Positions 6,883 through 14,977 of a stretch of 21,978 nt of DNA are shown piece after piece (position 1 is the stretch's first letter; every line of letters begins with the position of its first letter). The notes under the pieces are model-generated. The model searched no databases and had not been told where the DNA came from. It saw only the letters and a list, made by a program, of their open reading frames with translations. The stretch spans positions 1 to 21,978 of the forward strand of contig JBILNK010000061.1 in assembly GCA_044375105.1 (NCBI GenBank). The letters are read 5' to 3'. The position numbers and the translations under genes are program-made. Source of the stretch: JBIKLM01 sp044375105 (GTDB taxonomy: Bacteria; Planctomycetota; UBA1135; GCA-002686595).

Positions 6883-8682
6883 TCAGGCCATGCGGAAACG
6901 GCGCCGCAAGCGGCTGCGGATGCGGATCGCCGAAACGTTGAGCACCACGATGATCGCGATCAGGAGCAGCGTGGTCGTGAACACGAAGGGGATCGAGGCC
7001 TCGGCGTCGGGGCTCTTGAAGCCCATCTCGTAGATCTGGTAGCCGAGGTGCATGAAGCTGCGGTTGGTGCCGAACTCCGGAAAATCCAGGGAGAAGGGCA
7101 GCTCCGGGGCCAGAGCCGCGACGCCCACCAGCATCAGGGGCGCGACCTCTCCGGCGCCGCGCGCCACGGCGAGCACCATGCCGGTCATGATGCCGGGCAG
7201 GGCGCGCGGCAAGACGATGCGGCGGATGGTCTGCCACTTGGAGGCCCCGCAGGCGTAGGAGCCCTCGCGCATCGAGGAGGGCACCGCCGCCAGGGCCTCT
7301 TCGGTGGCCACGATCACCACCGGCAGGGTCAACAACGCCAGCGTCGCCGAGGCCCACAGCAGGCCGCCTTTGCCGAAGGTCGGGTTGGGGAGGCGCTCGG
7401 GGTAGAACCAGCCGTCGATGCCTTTGCCGAGCAGATAGCAGAAGAAGCCCAGCCCGAACACGCCGAATACGATCGAGGGCACGCCGGCCAGGTTGTTGAC
7501 GGCGATGCGCACCGCGCTGACCAGCACACCTTGCTTGGCGTATTCACGCAGGTAGAGCGCCGCCAGGACCCCGAAGGGCACCACCAAGAGCGACATGATC
7601 AGGGTCATGACCACGGTCCCGAAGATGGCCGGGAACACACCGCCCTCCTGGAAACCTTTGCGCGGCTCAGCGCTGACGAACTCGACCCAACGGTCGCCGT
7701 AGACGGCCAGGCGGCCGAACCAACCCAGGCGGTTGGGGGCGTGGGCCCGCACCACTTGGCCGAGTGGAACCTCGAGCGGGGCCCCATCGGGGCCGCGCAA
7801 CAGGAGCGCGGAGCGGTTCTCCGCCTGCACGATGGTTTCGATCTCGGCCCGGATCGCCAGCATCTCGGCGTCGCTGGCGGCCTTGCCCTCGGCCAAGGCC
7901 TGCTGAGCCAAGCGCGCGGCGCCGCTGCCGGTGCCGTGACGCAACTCCGCCCGGCGCAGCGCCAGGCGCAGGTCCTCCAGCTGGTCGTTGATGCGACCGA
8001 CCGCATGCTCTTCGAGCTCCAGCCGCCGTCGCCGCTGCGAACGGGCCTCCGGCAGAGCCTGCTCGAAGGCCCTCCAGGCGGCTTCGGGGCCCTGGGCGCT
8101 GACTTGCCCATCGCGGGCAAAGCCCTCGAGCACGCTGAACAGGCGCCCGCCGGCGTAGCGCTCCACGCACAGGGCCCAGGCGGGGGAGCTGCCGGCGCTT
8201 TCCCAAGCGGCAAAATCCGAACCCGGCGCGGGCTCGAGCAGGTATTCCGGCACCCAACGGTTGAAGTTCTCACCCTCCGCGCCGGGTTTGTTGAGACGCA
8301 GGAGCCGACGCTCGAGGGTCCCGCCCGCGGCGTCCAGGGCCGCCTGGACGGCGGATCGCCGGGCCCCCAGGGCCTCGATCTCGGCGGCCTGGGGCCGATA
8401 GCGCTCGGATTGCTCGATCTGGCCGAGCAGCCGGCTGCCATCGGCCAAGGCCACCTGCACGATCGGCGCGGGCCACAGCGTCCCGAGGCCGCGAACCAGC
8501 ACCAGCCCGAGCAGGCCCACGACCATCAGCAGGCCGATGGCCAGGGCCCCGCCGGTCATCCAGATGGCGGGCTCGCCATAGTTGGCGATCAGGGTGCGGC
8601 GCGGGCCGCGACGGACCGGGGCCCGCGGCGCGGCGGGCGCCGTGGGCGCCGGTCCAGCGTTTCGGGAGGTGACCGGACTCAT
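6883..8682 (-). CDS. pstA: Phosphate ABC transporter permease PstA, enlarged form
   Basis: An inner-membrane permease of 599 residues, about twice the E. coli PstA length. Seen: a Pro/Ala/Arg-rich cytoplasmic N-terminus, one membrane segment near residues 42-65 (ALAIGLLMVVGLLGLVLV), then about 270 residues of likely periplasmic sequence with two helical, charged stretches (about 95-125 and 215-295) that look coiled-coil. The canonical six-helix permease domain runs from about residue 345 to the end. The EAA loop that contacts PstB is near 470 (MREGSYACGASKWQTIRRIVLPRALPG). The gene starts by ATGA overlap with the pstC stop, so translation is coupled. Extended PstA proteins of this kind are known in Pseudomonas and Vibrio-type operons. 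The start at 8682 is supported by that overlap. Confidence 0.93.
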   Translation of the reverse strand: MSPVTSRNAGPAPTAPAAPRAPVRRGPRRTLIANYGEPAIWMTGGALAIGLLMVVGLLGLVLVRGLGTLWPAPIVQVALADGSRLLGQIEQSERYRPQAAEIEALGARRSAVQAALDAAGGTLERRLLRLNKPGAEGENFNRWVPEYLLEPAPGSDFAAWESAGSSPAWALCVERYAGGRLFSVLEGFARDGQVSAQGPEAAWRAFEQALPEARSQRRRRLELEEHAVGRINDQLEDLRLALRRAELRHGTGSGAARLAQQALAEGKAASDAEMLAIRAEIETIVQAENRSALLLRGPDGAPLEVPLGQVVRAHAPNRLGWFGRLAVYGDRWVEFVSAEPRKGFQEGGVFPAIFGTVVMTLIMSLLVVPFGVLAALYLREYAKQGVLVSAVRIAVNNLAGVPSIVFGVFGLGFFCYLLGKGIDGWFYPERLPNPTFGKGGLLWASATLALLTLPVVIVATEEALAAVPSSMREGSYACGASKWQTIRRIVLPRALPGIMTGMVLAVARGAGEVAPLMLVGVAALAPELPFSLDFPEFGTNRSFMHLGYQIYEMGFKSPDAEASIPFVFTTTLLLIAIIVVLNVSAIRIRSRLRRRFRMA

Positions 8683-11282
8683 AGCTGGAAGGCGCGGCGG
8701 CGGAAGCGCTGGCGCACCACCTCGGCCAGGGAGTTGAGCACGAAGGTGATCAGGAACAGCACGAATCCGGCCAGGAAGAGCACGCGATAGTGCGTGCTGT
8801 CGACGGCGGCCTCGGGCAGCTCCGTGGCGATGTTGGCCGAAAGCGTGCGGAAGCCGTTGAAGACGTTCCAGTCGATGATCGCCGTGCCGCCGGTGGCCAT
8901 CAGCACGATCATGGTCTCGCCCACGGCTCGCCCCAGACCGATCATCAGCGCCGAGAACAGGCCGGACATGGCCGTGGGCACGATCACGCGCACAGCGGTC
9001 TGCCAGGGCGTTGCGCCCGCTCCCAGGGAGGCCTCGCGCAGGTGGCTGGGCACGCTCGACAGCGCGTCCTCGGCCAGCGTGTAGATGATCGGGATGATGG
9101 CGAAGCCCATCACGAAACCGACCACCAGGGCATTGCGTTCGTCGTAAGGCCCGATCAGCTTGCCGCGCGGATCGATTCCGAAGACATCGCCGAAAAGCAG
9201 CGCCAAGCCCAGGGCGATCAAGCCGGCGACACCGAGCCCGACCAGCAGCTTCAGCAGCTCGTACCAGGCCTGCTGCCGCGGAGTCCGGCCCTGCATGAAG
9301 TGTCGCAGCCAAGGACCCAGCAGCGAGCCGAACAGGTACATGGTCGTCAGTCCGCCGAGCGGCAGGAACAGCAACCACCAGCCGGCGCGCCCGGGACCCG
9401 AACCAGCCCGCAGCCAGGAGCGCACATCGCCGCCGAACAGGCCCTGCTCTAGCAAGGGGCCGAACCAGGCCGCCACCGGCAGCGAGAGCAGCAGGGCGCT
9501 CAGCACGCCGACGAAGCGCTGCCAACCGGACCAGCGCAATACGCGCTCGCGGGGCAGCAGCTGCCAGAGGTGTGCACCCAGCAACAGGGAAAGCGGCAGG
9601 GCCGCGAACAGGGCGATCACCGCCGGCAAGTTCTCCCGCACGAAAGGAGCGATCAGCGTGGCCGCCAGGAAGCCGAGCACGACGCTCGGCAGCGAGGCCA
9701 TCAGCTCGAGCACGGACTTGACCGTCGAGCGCAGGCGTCCCTTCAGGTACTCGCTGGTGAAGATGGCCGCCAGCAAGGCGATCGGTGCACCGAAGAGCAG
9801 GGAATAGACCGTGGCCTTGAGGGTCCCGAAGACCAGCGGGGTCATGCCCAGCTTGGGCTCGAAGTCGTTGCTGCCGCCGGTCGACTGCCAGGCGTGGGAC
9901 GGGCGCGGGTAGTCCTCGTACAGGACCGGCAGGAACAGGCTCGCCAGGGTCGCTTCCGGATGGCCGATTTCCAGGCCGAAGCCCTGGACCTGGCGCCCAT
10001 CGCCGAGGAACAGCTGGTCCTGGGCCTCGGCGAAGACCAGCCGGGCGTCGCCGCTGGCCAGCCCCGCGTTGGTCGGCGCCGCGGCGATCAGATCGGCGGC
10101 CGTGGTCTGGATGACGCGCACGACCCCGCTGGAATCGAGGCCGGCGATGAGGCGCGAGCGCGCCGTGCTGGTCAGGGCCAGGTAAGCGCCTCCGGCGGCC
10201 GAGGGCAGGCTCTGGGCTTCGAGCAGCCGCTCGCGGCCATCTTCTCCCCGGGTCACGAACCAGGTCTTGAGGCCCCCGCGGTCATCGGCCAGCACCAGGG
10301 TTCGCTTGCCCACCAGCGGCGCCAGAGCCGTCAGGCGGGTAGCCCCCTCCGGCAGCGCGCGGCGCTCGTCCAGCAGCAGGGCACGCTCATCGTCCGCGAC
10401 GCCGTAGCAGCGCAGCCAGCCATCCTCCCAGGCCAGGAACAGGCGCCGCCCGAGGTCGTCCAGCACGAGCCAGCGCGGCCGCAGCCCGTCCGCCCGCGGC
10501 TCGTAAGGCACCGGCACCACATAGGTTTCGACGATTTCGACGTCGTCGATCATGTCGTAGCGCTTGTCGACCTGGTCGATGGAAAGCTGGCCATCTTCGG
10601 TCAACAAGGCCATCACCACGCCGCGGGGCGAGCGGCTGGCGTCGACCAGCACCACCGGGGATTCCCCGTGGGGCTGGATGGCGGCGTCGGGCTTGAGCAC
10701 GAAACGCGTCCGGCGCACCTCGCCGCGCGCGGTTTGCACCACCAGACCGCCCGCAGAGGCGCTCGGCGTTCGGCGCGCTTCCTCGCTGCGTTCCTGCTGC
10801 CAGACTTCGGCCTCGGCCGCTCCCAGGAACTGGTCCGCAAAGCGCAGGCCGGCGGTCCGCACGCGCCCGTCCGGGAAGCCCAGCGCCAGCAGGTCGCGGG
10901 CGGGGGTCACGTTGAGCGCGCTGGGCCGCGAGCCCTCGAGCTCGAGATCGATGCCCTGCAGAAGCTCCCCCGTGCCCAGCGCACGCACCTCGAGACGACC
11001 TCCCTCGGCCAGACTCCAGATCTGATCGGCGTGCGGGTCGATGCCGAGGTGGACCGGAGCAGCCGCCTGGCCGGCGATCAGGGGCTGGATCTCCGCTCGC
11101 CCCAATCGGCCGGGCAGGAACAGGGGCGCGATGACCCAGACCAGGAACACGAAGATCAGCACCACCGCCAGGATCGTGCCGATGCCGCCGATCGAGATCA
11201 GCGCCTGTGCCAACTGCTCGGCGACGCGGACGCTGCGGCGCGTGCGGCGCCGTCCGCGACCGGTGAAAGAGGGCTGCTTCAT
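8679..11282 (-). CDS. pstC: Phosphate ABC transporter permease PstC, enlarged form with propeller-like periplasmic domain
   Basis: An 867-residue inner-membrane permease; the E. coli protein has about 319. An Arg-rich N-terminus precedes a membrane segment near residues 30-57. About 410 residues (60-470) then carry some seven blade-like repeats, each with a hydrophobic strand, a D-x-G turn and another strand (for example WSLAEGGRLEVRAL, LALGFPDGRVRTAGL, FLAWEDGWLRCYGV). This suggests a periplasmic beta-propeller, which is inference. The transport domain starts near 477 (LGMTPLVFGTLKATVYSLLFG) and contains the EAA loop near 750 (LREASLGAGATPWQTAVRVIVP). An extra stretch with two or three added membrane segments interrupts the domain at about 560-690. 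It lies 52 bp after pstS and overlaps pstA by four bases. The family assignment is firm. Confidence 0.93.
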   Translation of the reverse strand: MKQPSFTGRGRRRTRRSVRVAEQLAQALISIGGIGTILAVVLIFVFLVWVIAPLFLPGRLGRAEIQPLIAGQAAAPVHLGIDPHADQIWSLAEGGRLEVRALGTGELLQGIDLELEGSRPSALNVTPARDLLALGFPDGRVRTAGLRFADQFLGAAEAEVWQQERSEEARRTPSASAGGLVVQTARGEVRRTRFVLKPDAAIQPHGESPVVLVDASRSPRGVVMALLTEDGQLSIDQVDKRYDMIDDVEIVETYVVPVPYEPRADGLRPRWLVLDDLGRRLFLAWEDGWLRCYGVADDERALLLDERRALPEGATRLTALAPLVGKRTLVLADDRGGLKTWFVTRGEDGRERLLEAQSLPSAAGGAYLALTSTARSRLIAGLDSSGVVRVIQTTAADLIAAAPTNAGLASGDARLVFAEAQDQLFLGDGRQVQGFGLEIGHPEATLASLFLPVLYEDYPRPSHAWQSTGGSNDFEPKLGMTPLVFGTLKATVYSLLFGAPIALLAAIFTSEYLKGRLRSTVKSVLELMASLPSVVLGFLAATLIAPFVRENLPAVIALFAALPLSLLLGAHLWQLLPRERVLRWSGWQRFVGVLSALLLSLPVAAWFGPLLEQGLFGGDVRSWLRAGSGPGRAGWWLLFLPLGGLTTMYLFGSLLGPWLRHFMQGRTPRQQAWYELLKLLVGLGVAGLIALGLALLFGDVFGIDPRGKLIGPYDERNALVVGFVMGFAIIPIIYTLAEDALSSVPSHLREASLGAGATPWQTAVRVIVPTAMSGLFSALMIGLGRAVGETMIVLMATGGTAIIDWNVFNGFRTLSANIATELPEAAVDSTHYRVLFLAGFVLFLITFVLNSLAEVVRQRFRRRAFQL

Positions 11283-11334
11283 CGGCGGAACTTGGGCGGT
11301 TCGAGCGCGGGCGGCGTCGCTGCCGGCCGGAGGG

Positions 11335-12348
11335 CTAGCGGGCGGCCGCCTCGAGTTCGAGTCCGACCAGCCCGAGCTGCCGTCGGGCCACCGGGTAGGT
11401 GATCGGCAGGTAGCCGTCCTCGAGCAGCGCGGCCTGGCCCTGGCGTGAGAAGACGTAGCGCAGGAATTCCCCGCGCAGCGGGTCGATCTGGGCGCCGGGG
11501 CGGTGATTCAGATACACGAGCAGCGGCCGATAGAGCGGATACAGCCCGCGATACGCGAATTCCTCGCGCGCTTCGACGAAGCGGCCGTCGTTGCGTTTGG
11601 ACAGCGGCAGAGCACGCACGCCCGCGGTGACGTAGCCGATGCCGCTGTAGCCCATCGCATAGCGGTCGCCGGCGATCGAACTGACCACCGCCGCGCTGCC
11701 GGCCTGCTCCTTGACACTGTCCTTGAAATCGCCCTTGAACAGGGCGAATTCCTGGAAATAGCCGTAGGTGCCGGAGGCCGAATTGCGCCCGTACAGGGCG
11801 ATCGGCTTGTCGGCCCAGTCCCCGGTCAGTCCCAACTGACCCCAGGTGGTGATGTCGTCGCGGGCGCCGCCGCGCCGGGTCTTCGAGAAAATCGCATCGA
11901 CCTGGCTCATCGACAAGCCGACCAGCGGATTGTCCTTGTGGACGAAGACCACCAGCATGTCGAGCCCCACCTGCAGCCCCAGGGGCGGATAGCCGAAATT
12001 GGCCTGGAAGGCGTCGATCTCCTCCGACTTCATCGGCCGGCTCATGGGGCCGAAGGTCGAGGTGCCCTCGATCAGCGCCGGCGGCGCCGTGGCCGAGCCC
12101 TTCCCGTCGATCTCGATCTTGACGTTCGGATAGACCACGCGGAAATCCTCCCCCCACAGGGTGAAGAGGTTGTTCATCGTGTCCGAGCCGACGGTCTTGA
12201 TCTCCCCCGAGACGGCGCGCGCCGGCTGGTACACGGGGAAGCGCTGGTCGACCGGGCCGTCGCCCGCTGGCCCGCCCTGCGGCGCGGGCGCTTGGCTCTG
12301 GTGCAGGCCCAGGGCCAGGCCGAGGGCAAGGAGCAGGCTGGTTGACAC
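11335..12348 (-). CDS. pstS: Periplasmic phosphate-binding protein PstS (start uncertain)
   Basis: The substrate-binding protein that delivers phosphate to PstCA. Motifs of the PstS family are clear: GEIKTVGSDTMNNLF near the mature N-terminus (binding loop), DGKGSATAPPALIEGTSTFGPMSRPM, then YGRNSASGTYGYFQE, and GDRYAMGYSGIGYVT. A GTG at 12348 gives 337 residues with a hydrophobic export signal STSLLLALGLALGLHQSQA, but without the usual positive N-region and with no ribosome-binding site. An ATG at 12398 preceded by AGGGGAG at good spacing encodes an Arg-rich start but is in another frame, so a start-site or frameshift question remains. It is the first gene of the pst operon and is divergent from a phosphate-type porin; phosphate-starvation control through PhoB is expected. 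Confidence 0.9.
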   Translation of the reverse strand: MSTSLLLALGLALGLHQSQAPAPQGGPAGDGPVDQRFPVYQPARAVSGEIKTVGSDTMNNLFTLWGEDFRVVYPNVKIEIDGKGSATAPPALIEGTSTFGPMSRPMKSEEIDAFQANFGYPPLGLQVGLDMLVVFVHKDNPLVGLSMSQVDAIFSKTRRGGARDDITTWGQLGLTGDWADKPIALYGRNSASGTYGYFQEFALFKGDFKDSVKEQAGSAAVVSSIAGDRYAMGYSGIGYVTAGVRALPLSKRNDGRFVEAREEFAYRGLYPLYRPLLVYLNHRPGAQIDPLRGEFLRYVFSRQGQAALLEDGYLPITYPVARRQLGLVGLELEAAAR

Positions 12349-12435
12349 TGGGGAGTTCGGGGCGCGCGAGCGCGAGTCCGGGAGGGAATAAGGCGCATGG
12401 TAGGCCGCTCCCCTGCCGAGCCGCGGCAAGGGTCC

Positions 12436-12453
12436 GTGAAGATTGGATGAACG
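12436..12453 (-). promoter_or_regulatory. Weak candidate Pho box in the pstS/porin divergent region
   Basis: On the minus strand CGTTCAT-N4-TCTTCAC forms two 7-bp near-repeats with the 11-bp period of PhoB half-sites (consensus CTGTCAT), about 88 bp upstream of the pstS start. The match is only partial (TCA core in both halves). A TACCAT hexamer at 12402-12397 could be a -10 element. Its position between two phosphate genes makes it worth listing, at low confidence. Confidence 0.3.
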
Positions 12454-12470
12454 GCGCGGTGACCCTTTGG

Positions 12471-12515
12471 GTCCGATACGGACTTCCCGCTGGGCCGACC
12501 ATCCCCCCGGGGGGA
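12471..12515. repeat. Two palindromes in the pstS/porin intergenic region
   Basis: GTCCG-ATA-CGGAC (12471-12483) is a 5+3+5 palindrome, and 12502-12515 is a perfect 14-bp palindrome of six C and six G flanked by T and A. Both lie in the 273-bp divergent region (12349-12621) between pstS and the porin gene. They may be operators or cruciform-forming sites shared by both promoters. No strong sigma-70 hexamers are visible beside them. Confidence 0.35.
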
Positions 12516-12621
12516 AAGCCTGGCTCGCCCGATCCATGTCCCGCTGCCCAGAGGCCGCGGCTCCCTACGCTGCCGCCAGCCGCCGCCGGTCGGCCGTGGC
12601 ACTCACTCCGCCCCCACCTCC

Positions 12622-13941
12622 ATGCGCAAAATCCCGCCCCTCGCCGGGCTCGGCTCGGCCCTCGCGGCCAGCCTGGCTGCCCCCGCCCAGGCCCAAAGCA
12701 GCGCCGGTGGCTCCGGCGCCCCCGCGGTGCCCGGCACCAGCACGCTCCAGGAAGCACCGGTCAACACCAACTACAAGGCCTACTGGCGCGACGGCACGCG
12801 CTTCGAGACCGGCGACCTGCAGTTCACGATGAAGCTGGGCGGGCGCATCAACCTCGATTGGAATTTCCTATCGGGCGACGACGAGCTGGAGGCCGGCGAA
12901 GACCTGGAGGACAAGGTCGACCTGCGCCGCCTGCACCTCAACCTGGGCGGCACGCTGTACGAGAGCATCGAATACTTCACCCAGTTCGACTTCGCCCCCG
13001 CCGTCAGCCCCGTGGTCGACGGACTGACCGACCGCGAATCGACCCTGCTGGTCAAGGACGCCTGGATCTCCCTGCCCGGGCTCGGCGTCGGCACCCTGAC
13101 GATCGGCCAGCAGTTCGAGCCCTTCGGCCTCGAGACCCAGACGCCCCAGAACCACAACACCTTCCTGGAGCGCTCCCTGGCCGACTCGCTGACGCCGCGC
13201 CGCGGCACGGGGATCAAGTACGCCGGTCAGACCTCGGATCGGGCCTTCAACTGGGCCGCTGGCGTCTTCAACTCGAACACCGCCAACGCGCCCGATCCGG
13301 AGATCGCTCCCAACGAATCCTGGGGCGGCACCGGTCGTGTTTCCTACGCCTTCCTCGACCTGGGCGGAAAAGCCGAAAATCTCGTGCACCTGGGCGCGGC
13401 CTACTCCGGACGCTCCGTGCAGGAAGGCTTGCGCTTCCAGACCCGCCCCGAGGCCTTCACCGAGGCCCCTTGGATCGACACCGAAGCGGCCCTGGTCGAT
13501 GCCAACAAGCTGGCCCTGCTGGGGCTCGAGGCGGCCACGGCCCTCGGGCCTTTCTCGCTGCAAGGCGAATTCATGCAGGCCGATGTGGATTCCGTCTCCA
13601 CCTCGGACCCGCGCCTGGACGGCTTCTACGTCCAGGCCAGCTACTTCCTCACCGGCGAGAGCCGGCCCTACAAGCAGGGCCTGTTCGACCGCGTGCGCCC
13701 GCGCAGCAACTTCAAGGGCTTCGGCAACGGCATCGGCGCCTGGGAGGTTGCGCTGCGCTATTCCGAAGCCGACTACAAGGAAGCCGTAGCGGGCCAGGAG
13801 CTGCGCAACACCAGCCTCGGAATCAACTGGTACCTGAACCCCTCCGTGCGCTTCCAGACCAACTACATCCTGGTCGAATCCGAGGAATACACCGACGGTT
13901 CCGGCCGGATCCTCTCCCTGCGCTGGGAAGTCGCGTTTTGA
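12622..13941 (+). CDS. OprP/OprO-type phosphate-selective porin
   Basis: A 439-residue outer-membrane protein with a signal peptide ending near residue 24 (LAAPAQA-QSS). The body shows alternating hydrophobic/polar beta strands and the family marks of porins O/P: QFTMKLGGRINLDW near 68, DLRRLHLNLGGTLYESIEYFTQFDF near 95-120, a strand-loop KDAWISLPGLG, and QQFEPFGLETQTPQNHNTFLERSLADSL near 170-195. It ends in an aromatic residue (EVAF), as needed for barrel assembly. By family it forms an anion channel for phosphate or polyphosphate. Its position divergent from pstSCAB-phoU supports a phosphate role, though the anion specificity cannot be read from the sequence. The ATG at 12622 is set by the signal peptide; C-rich sequence rather than a ribosome-binding site precedes it. 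Confidence 0.88.
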   Translation: MRKIPPLAGLGSALAASLAAPAQAQSSAGGSGAPAVPGTSTLQEAPVNTNYKAYWRDGTRFETGDLQFTMKLGGRINLDWNFLSGDDELEAGEDLEDKVDLRRLHLNLGGTLYESIEYFTQFDFAPAVSPVVDGLTDRESTLLVKDAWISLPGLGVGTLTIGQQFEPFGLETQTPQNHNTFLERSLADSLTPRRGTGIKYAGQTSDRAFNWAAGVFNSNTANAPDPEIAPNESWGGTGRVSYAFLDLGGKAENLVHLGAAYSGRSVQEGLRFQTRPEAFTEAPWIDTEAALVDANKLALLGLEAATALGPFSLQGEFMQADVDSVSTSDPRLDGFYVQASYFLTGESRPYKQGLFDRVRPRSNFKGFGNGIGAWEVALRYSEADYKEAVAGQELRNTSLGINWYLNPSVRFQTNYILVESEEYTDGSGRILSLRWEVAF

Positions 13942-13965
13942 CCCGGAGGCGCCTCGGACTGGACG

Positions 13966-13992
13966 GGGAGCCGAGCACGGCGCTCGGCTCCC
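13966..13992 (+). terminator. Perfect 11-bp hairpin after the porin gene
   Basis: GGGAGCCGAGC (13966-13976) and GCTCGGCTCCC (13982-13992) form a perfect 11-bp stem with a 5-nt loop, 24 bp after the porin stop. No T-tract follows. It is the likely end of the porin transcript in this 190-bp convergent gap. Confidence 0.7.
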
Positions 13993-14027
13993 AACCGCCG
14001 CTCCAGGGTCGATGATGGGTCGGCGTT

Positions 14028-14055
14028 CGGCGGCGCATTCAGCGCACAGCCGCCG
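14028..14055 (-). terminator. Second hairpin in the porin/peroxiredoxin convergent gap
   Basis: CGGCGGC (14028-14034) and GCCGCCG (14049-14055) are perfect 7-bp arms around a 14-nt loop, 76 bp after the peroxiredoxin stop on the minus strand. With the 11-bp hairpin next to it, this gap probably ends transcription from both sides. A short GATGAT/ATCATC repeat (14118-14133) overlaps the peroxiredoxin stop. Confidence 0.45.
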
Positions 14056-14131
14056 TCCCAACGCGCCCCACAGGCAGACGCACAGGCTGGCAGCGGGGGT
14101 TAGGCGCAGCCGGGGCCGATGATTCCGATCA

Positions 14132-14764
14132 TCAATCCGGTTGCCGCACGTAGCGCAGGTAGGGCTTGAGGGTGCGGAATCCGCCGGGGAAGCGCCGCTT
14201 GGCCTCGGCCTCGTCGAGCTTGGGGCTGATGATGACGTCCTGGCCGGGGCGCCAGTCGGCCGGGGTGGCGATCGGATGGCGGCTGGTCGCCTGGAGCGAA
14301 TCGATCACGCGCAGCAGCTCATCGAAGTTGCGGCCGGTGCTGGCCGGGTAGGTGATCGTCAGGCGGATGCGCTTTTGTGGATCGATCACGAAGACCGAGC
14401 GCACGGTCAAGGTCTCGAGCTCCTTCGGGTGGATCATTCCGTAGAGTTCGGCGACGCGCCGGTCGGGGTCGGCGATCAACGGGAAATTGAGCGCCACCCC
14501 CTGAGTCTCGGCGATATCCCCGGCCCAGCGTCGGTGATCTTCTAGGGGATCGACCGACAGGCCGAGCACCTTGACGTCACGGCGCTGGAACTCGGGCGCC
14601 AGCTGGGCCACCCGCCCGAGCTCGGTGGTGCAGACCGGCGTGAAGTCGCGTGGGTGGCTGAACAGCACACCCCAGGAGGTCCCCAGATGGCGGTGGAACT
14701 CGATCCGGCCGCTGGTGCTATCGGCGGTGAAGTCGGGAGCGATGTCGTTGAGTCGCAGGGTCAT
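14132..14764 (-). CDS. One-cysteine peroxiredoxin (Prx6/AhpC-TSA family)
   Basis: A thiol peroxidase of 210 residues that reduces peroxides with a peroxidatic cysteine. The active-site block SHPRDFTPVCTTELG places Cys45, with Thr42 and Pro43 of the PxxxTxxC motif in place. Cys45 is the only cysteine in the protein, so it is of the one-Cys type and needs an outside thiol to be re-reduced. The long C-terminal part (TPADWRPGQDVIISP near 168-183, then the RRFPGGF...YLRYV tail) matches the Prx6 subgroup. No signal peptide is present, so it is cytoplasmic. It lies 57 bp after a 51-residue ORF that is itself coupled to an FAD-dependent oxidoreductase gene; all three are probably one transcript, which suggests a shared redox task. 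Confidence 0.93.
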   Translation of the reverse strand: MTLRLNDIAPDFTADSTSGRIEFHRHLGTSWGVLFSHPRDFTPVCTTELGRVAQLAPEFQRRDVKVLGLSVDPLEDHRRWAGDIAETQGVALNFPLIADPDRRVAELYGMIHPKELETLTVRSVFVIDPQKRIRLTITYPASTGRNFDELLRVIDSLQATSRHPIATPADWRPGQDVIISPKLDEAEAKRRFPGGFRTLKPYLRYVRQPD

Positions 14765-14821
14765 GGTCGGGAGTTCGGAACGAAGGGGCAGAGCGGGCGG
14801 CCGGCCCGGGCGGTTCGCAGG

Positions 14822-14977
14822 TCAAGCCCTGCCGGCGGTTCGCCCGGTCTCGGGCGCCCAAGGCGTCTTGCAGGCGAGCAGCTCGGGGTCCGGCCCGTCG
14901 TGGGGCAGCATCACCATAGCCAGCACGAATTCGGCCAGGCGACACAGGCGGTGGAGGGCTCTGGGCATGGGCTTCAT
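14822..14977 (-). CDS. Small 51-residue protein coupled to the oxidoreductase gene
   Basis: A short frame starts at an ATG (14977) that overlaps the stop of the upstream oxidoreductase gene as ATGA and ends at TGA (14822-14824). The product begins MKPMPRALHRLCRLAEFVLAM and has a basic N-terminus, an amphipathic or weakly hydrophobic stretch around residues 12-25, two cysteines (12 and 36) and a Pro-rich tail. I recognise no family. The exact four-base overlap and its place between two redox genes argue that it is translated; its short length and unremarkable composition argue for caution. It is too short for a common ORF cutoff and could easily be missed. Confidence 0.5.
   Translation of the reverse strand: MKPMPRALHRLCRLAEFVLAMVMLPHDGPDPELLACKTPWAPETGRTAGRA

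Noticed and set aside
6820..8790. 656-codon open frame antisense to pstA
   Set aside because: High-GC codon bias of pstA leaves this frame open; its His/Gln/Gly/Asp-rich translation has no domain pattern.
9570..11402. 610-codon open frame antisense to pstC
   Set aside because: Same shadow effect; pstC is unambiguous on the other strand.
12349..12537. Longer pstS starting at an upstream ATG (12537)
   Set aside because: It would place 63 non-family residues before the signal peptide and cover most of the divergent promoter region.
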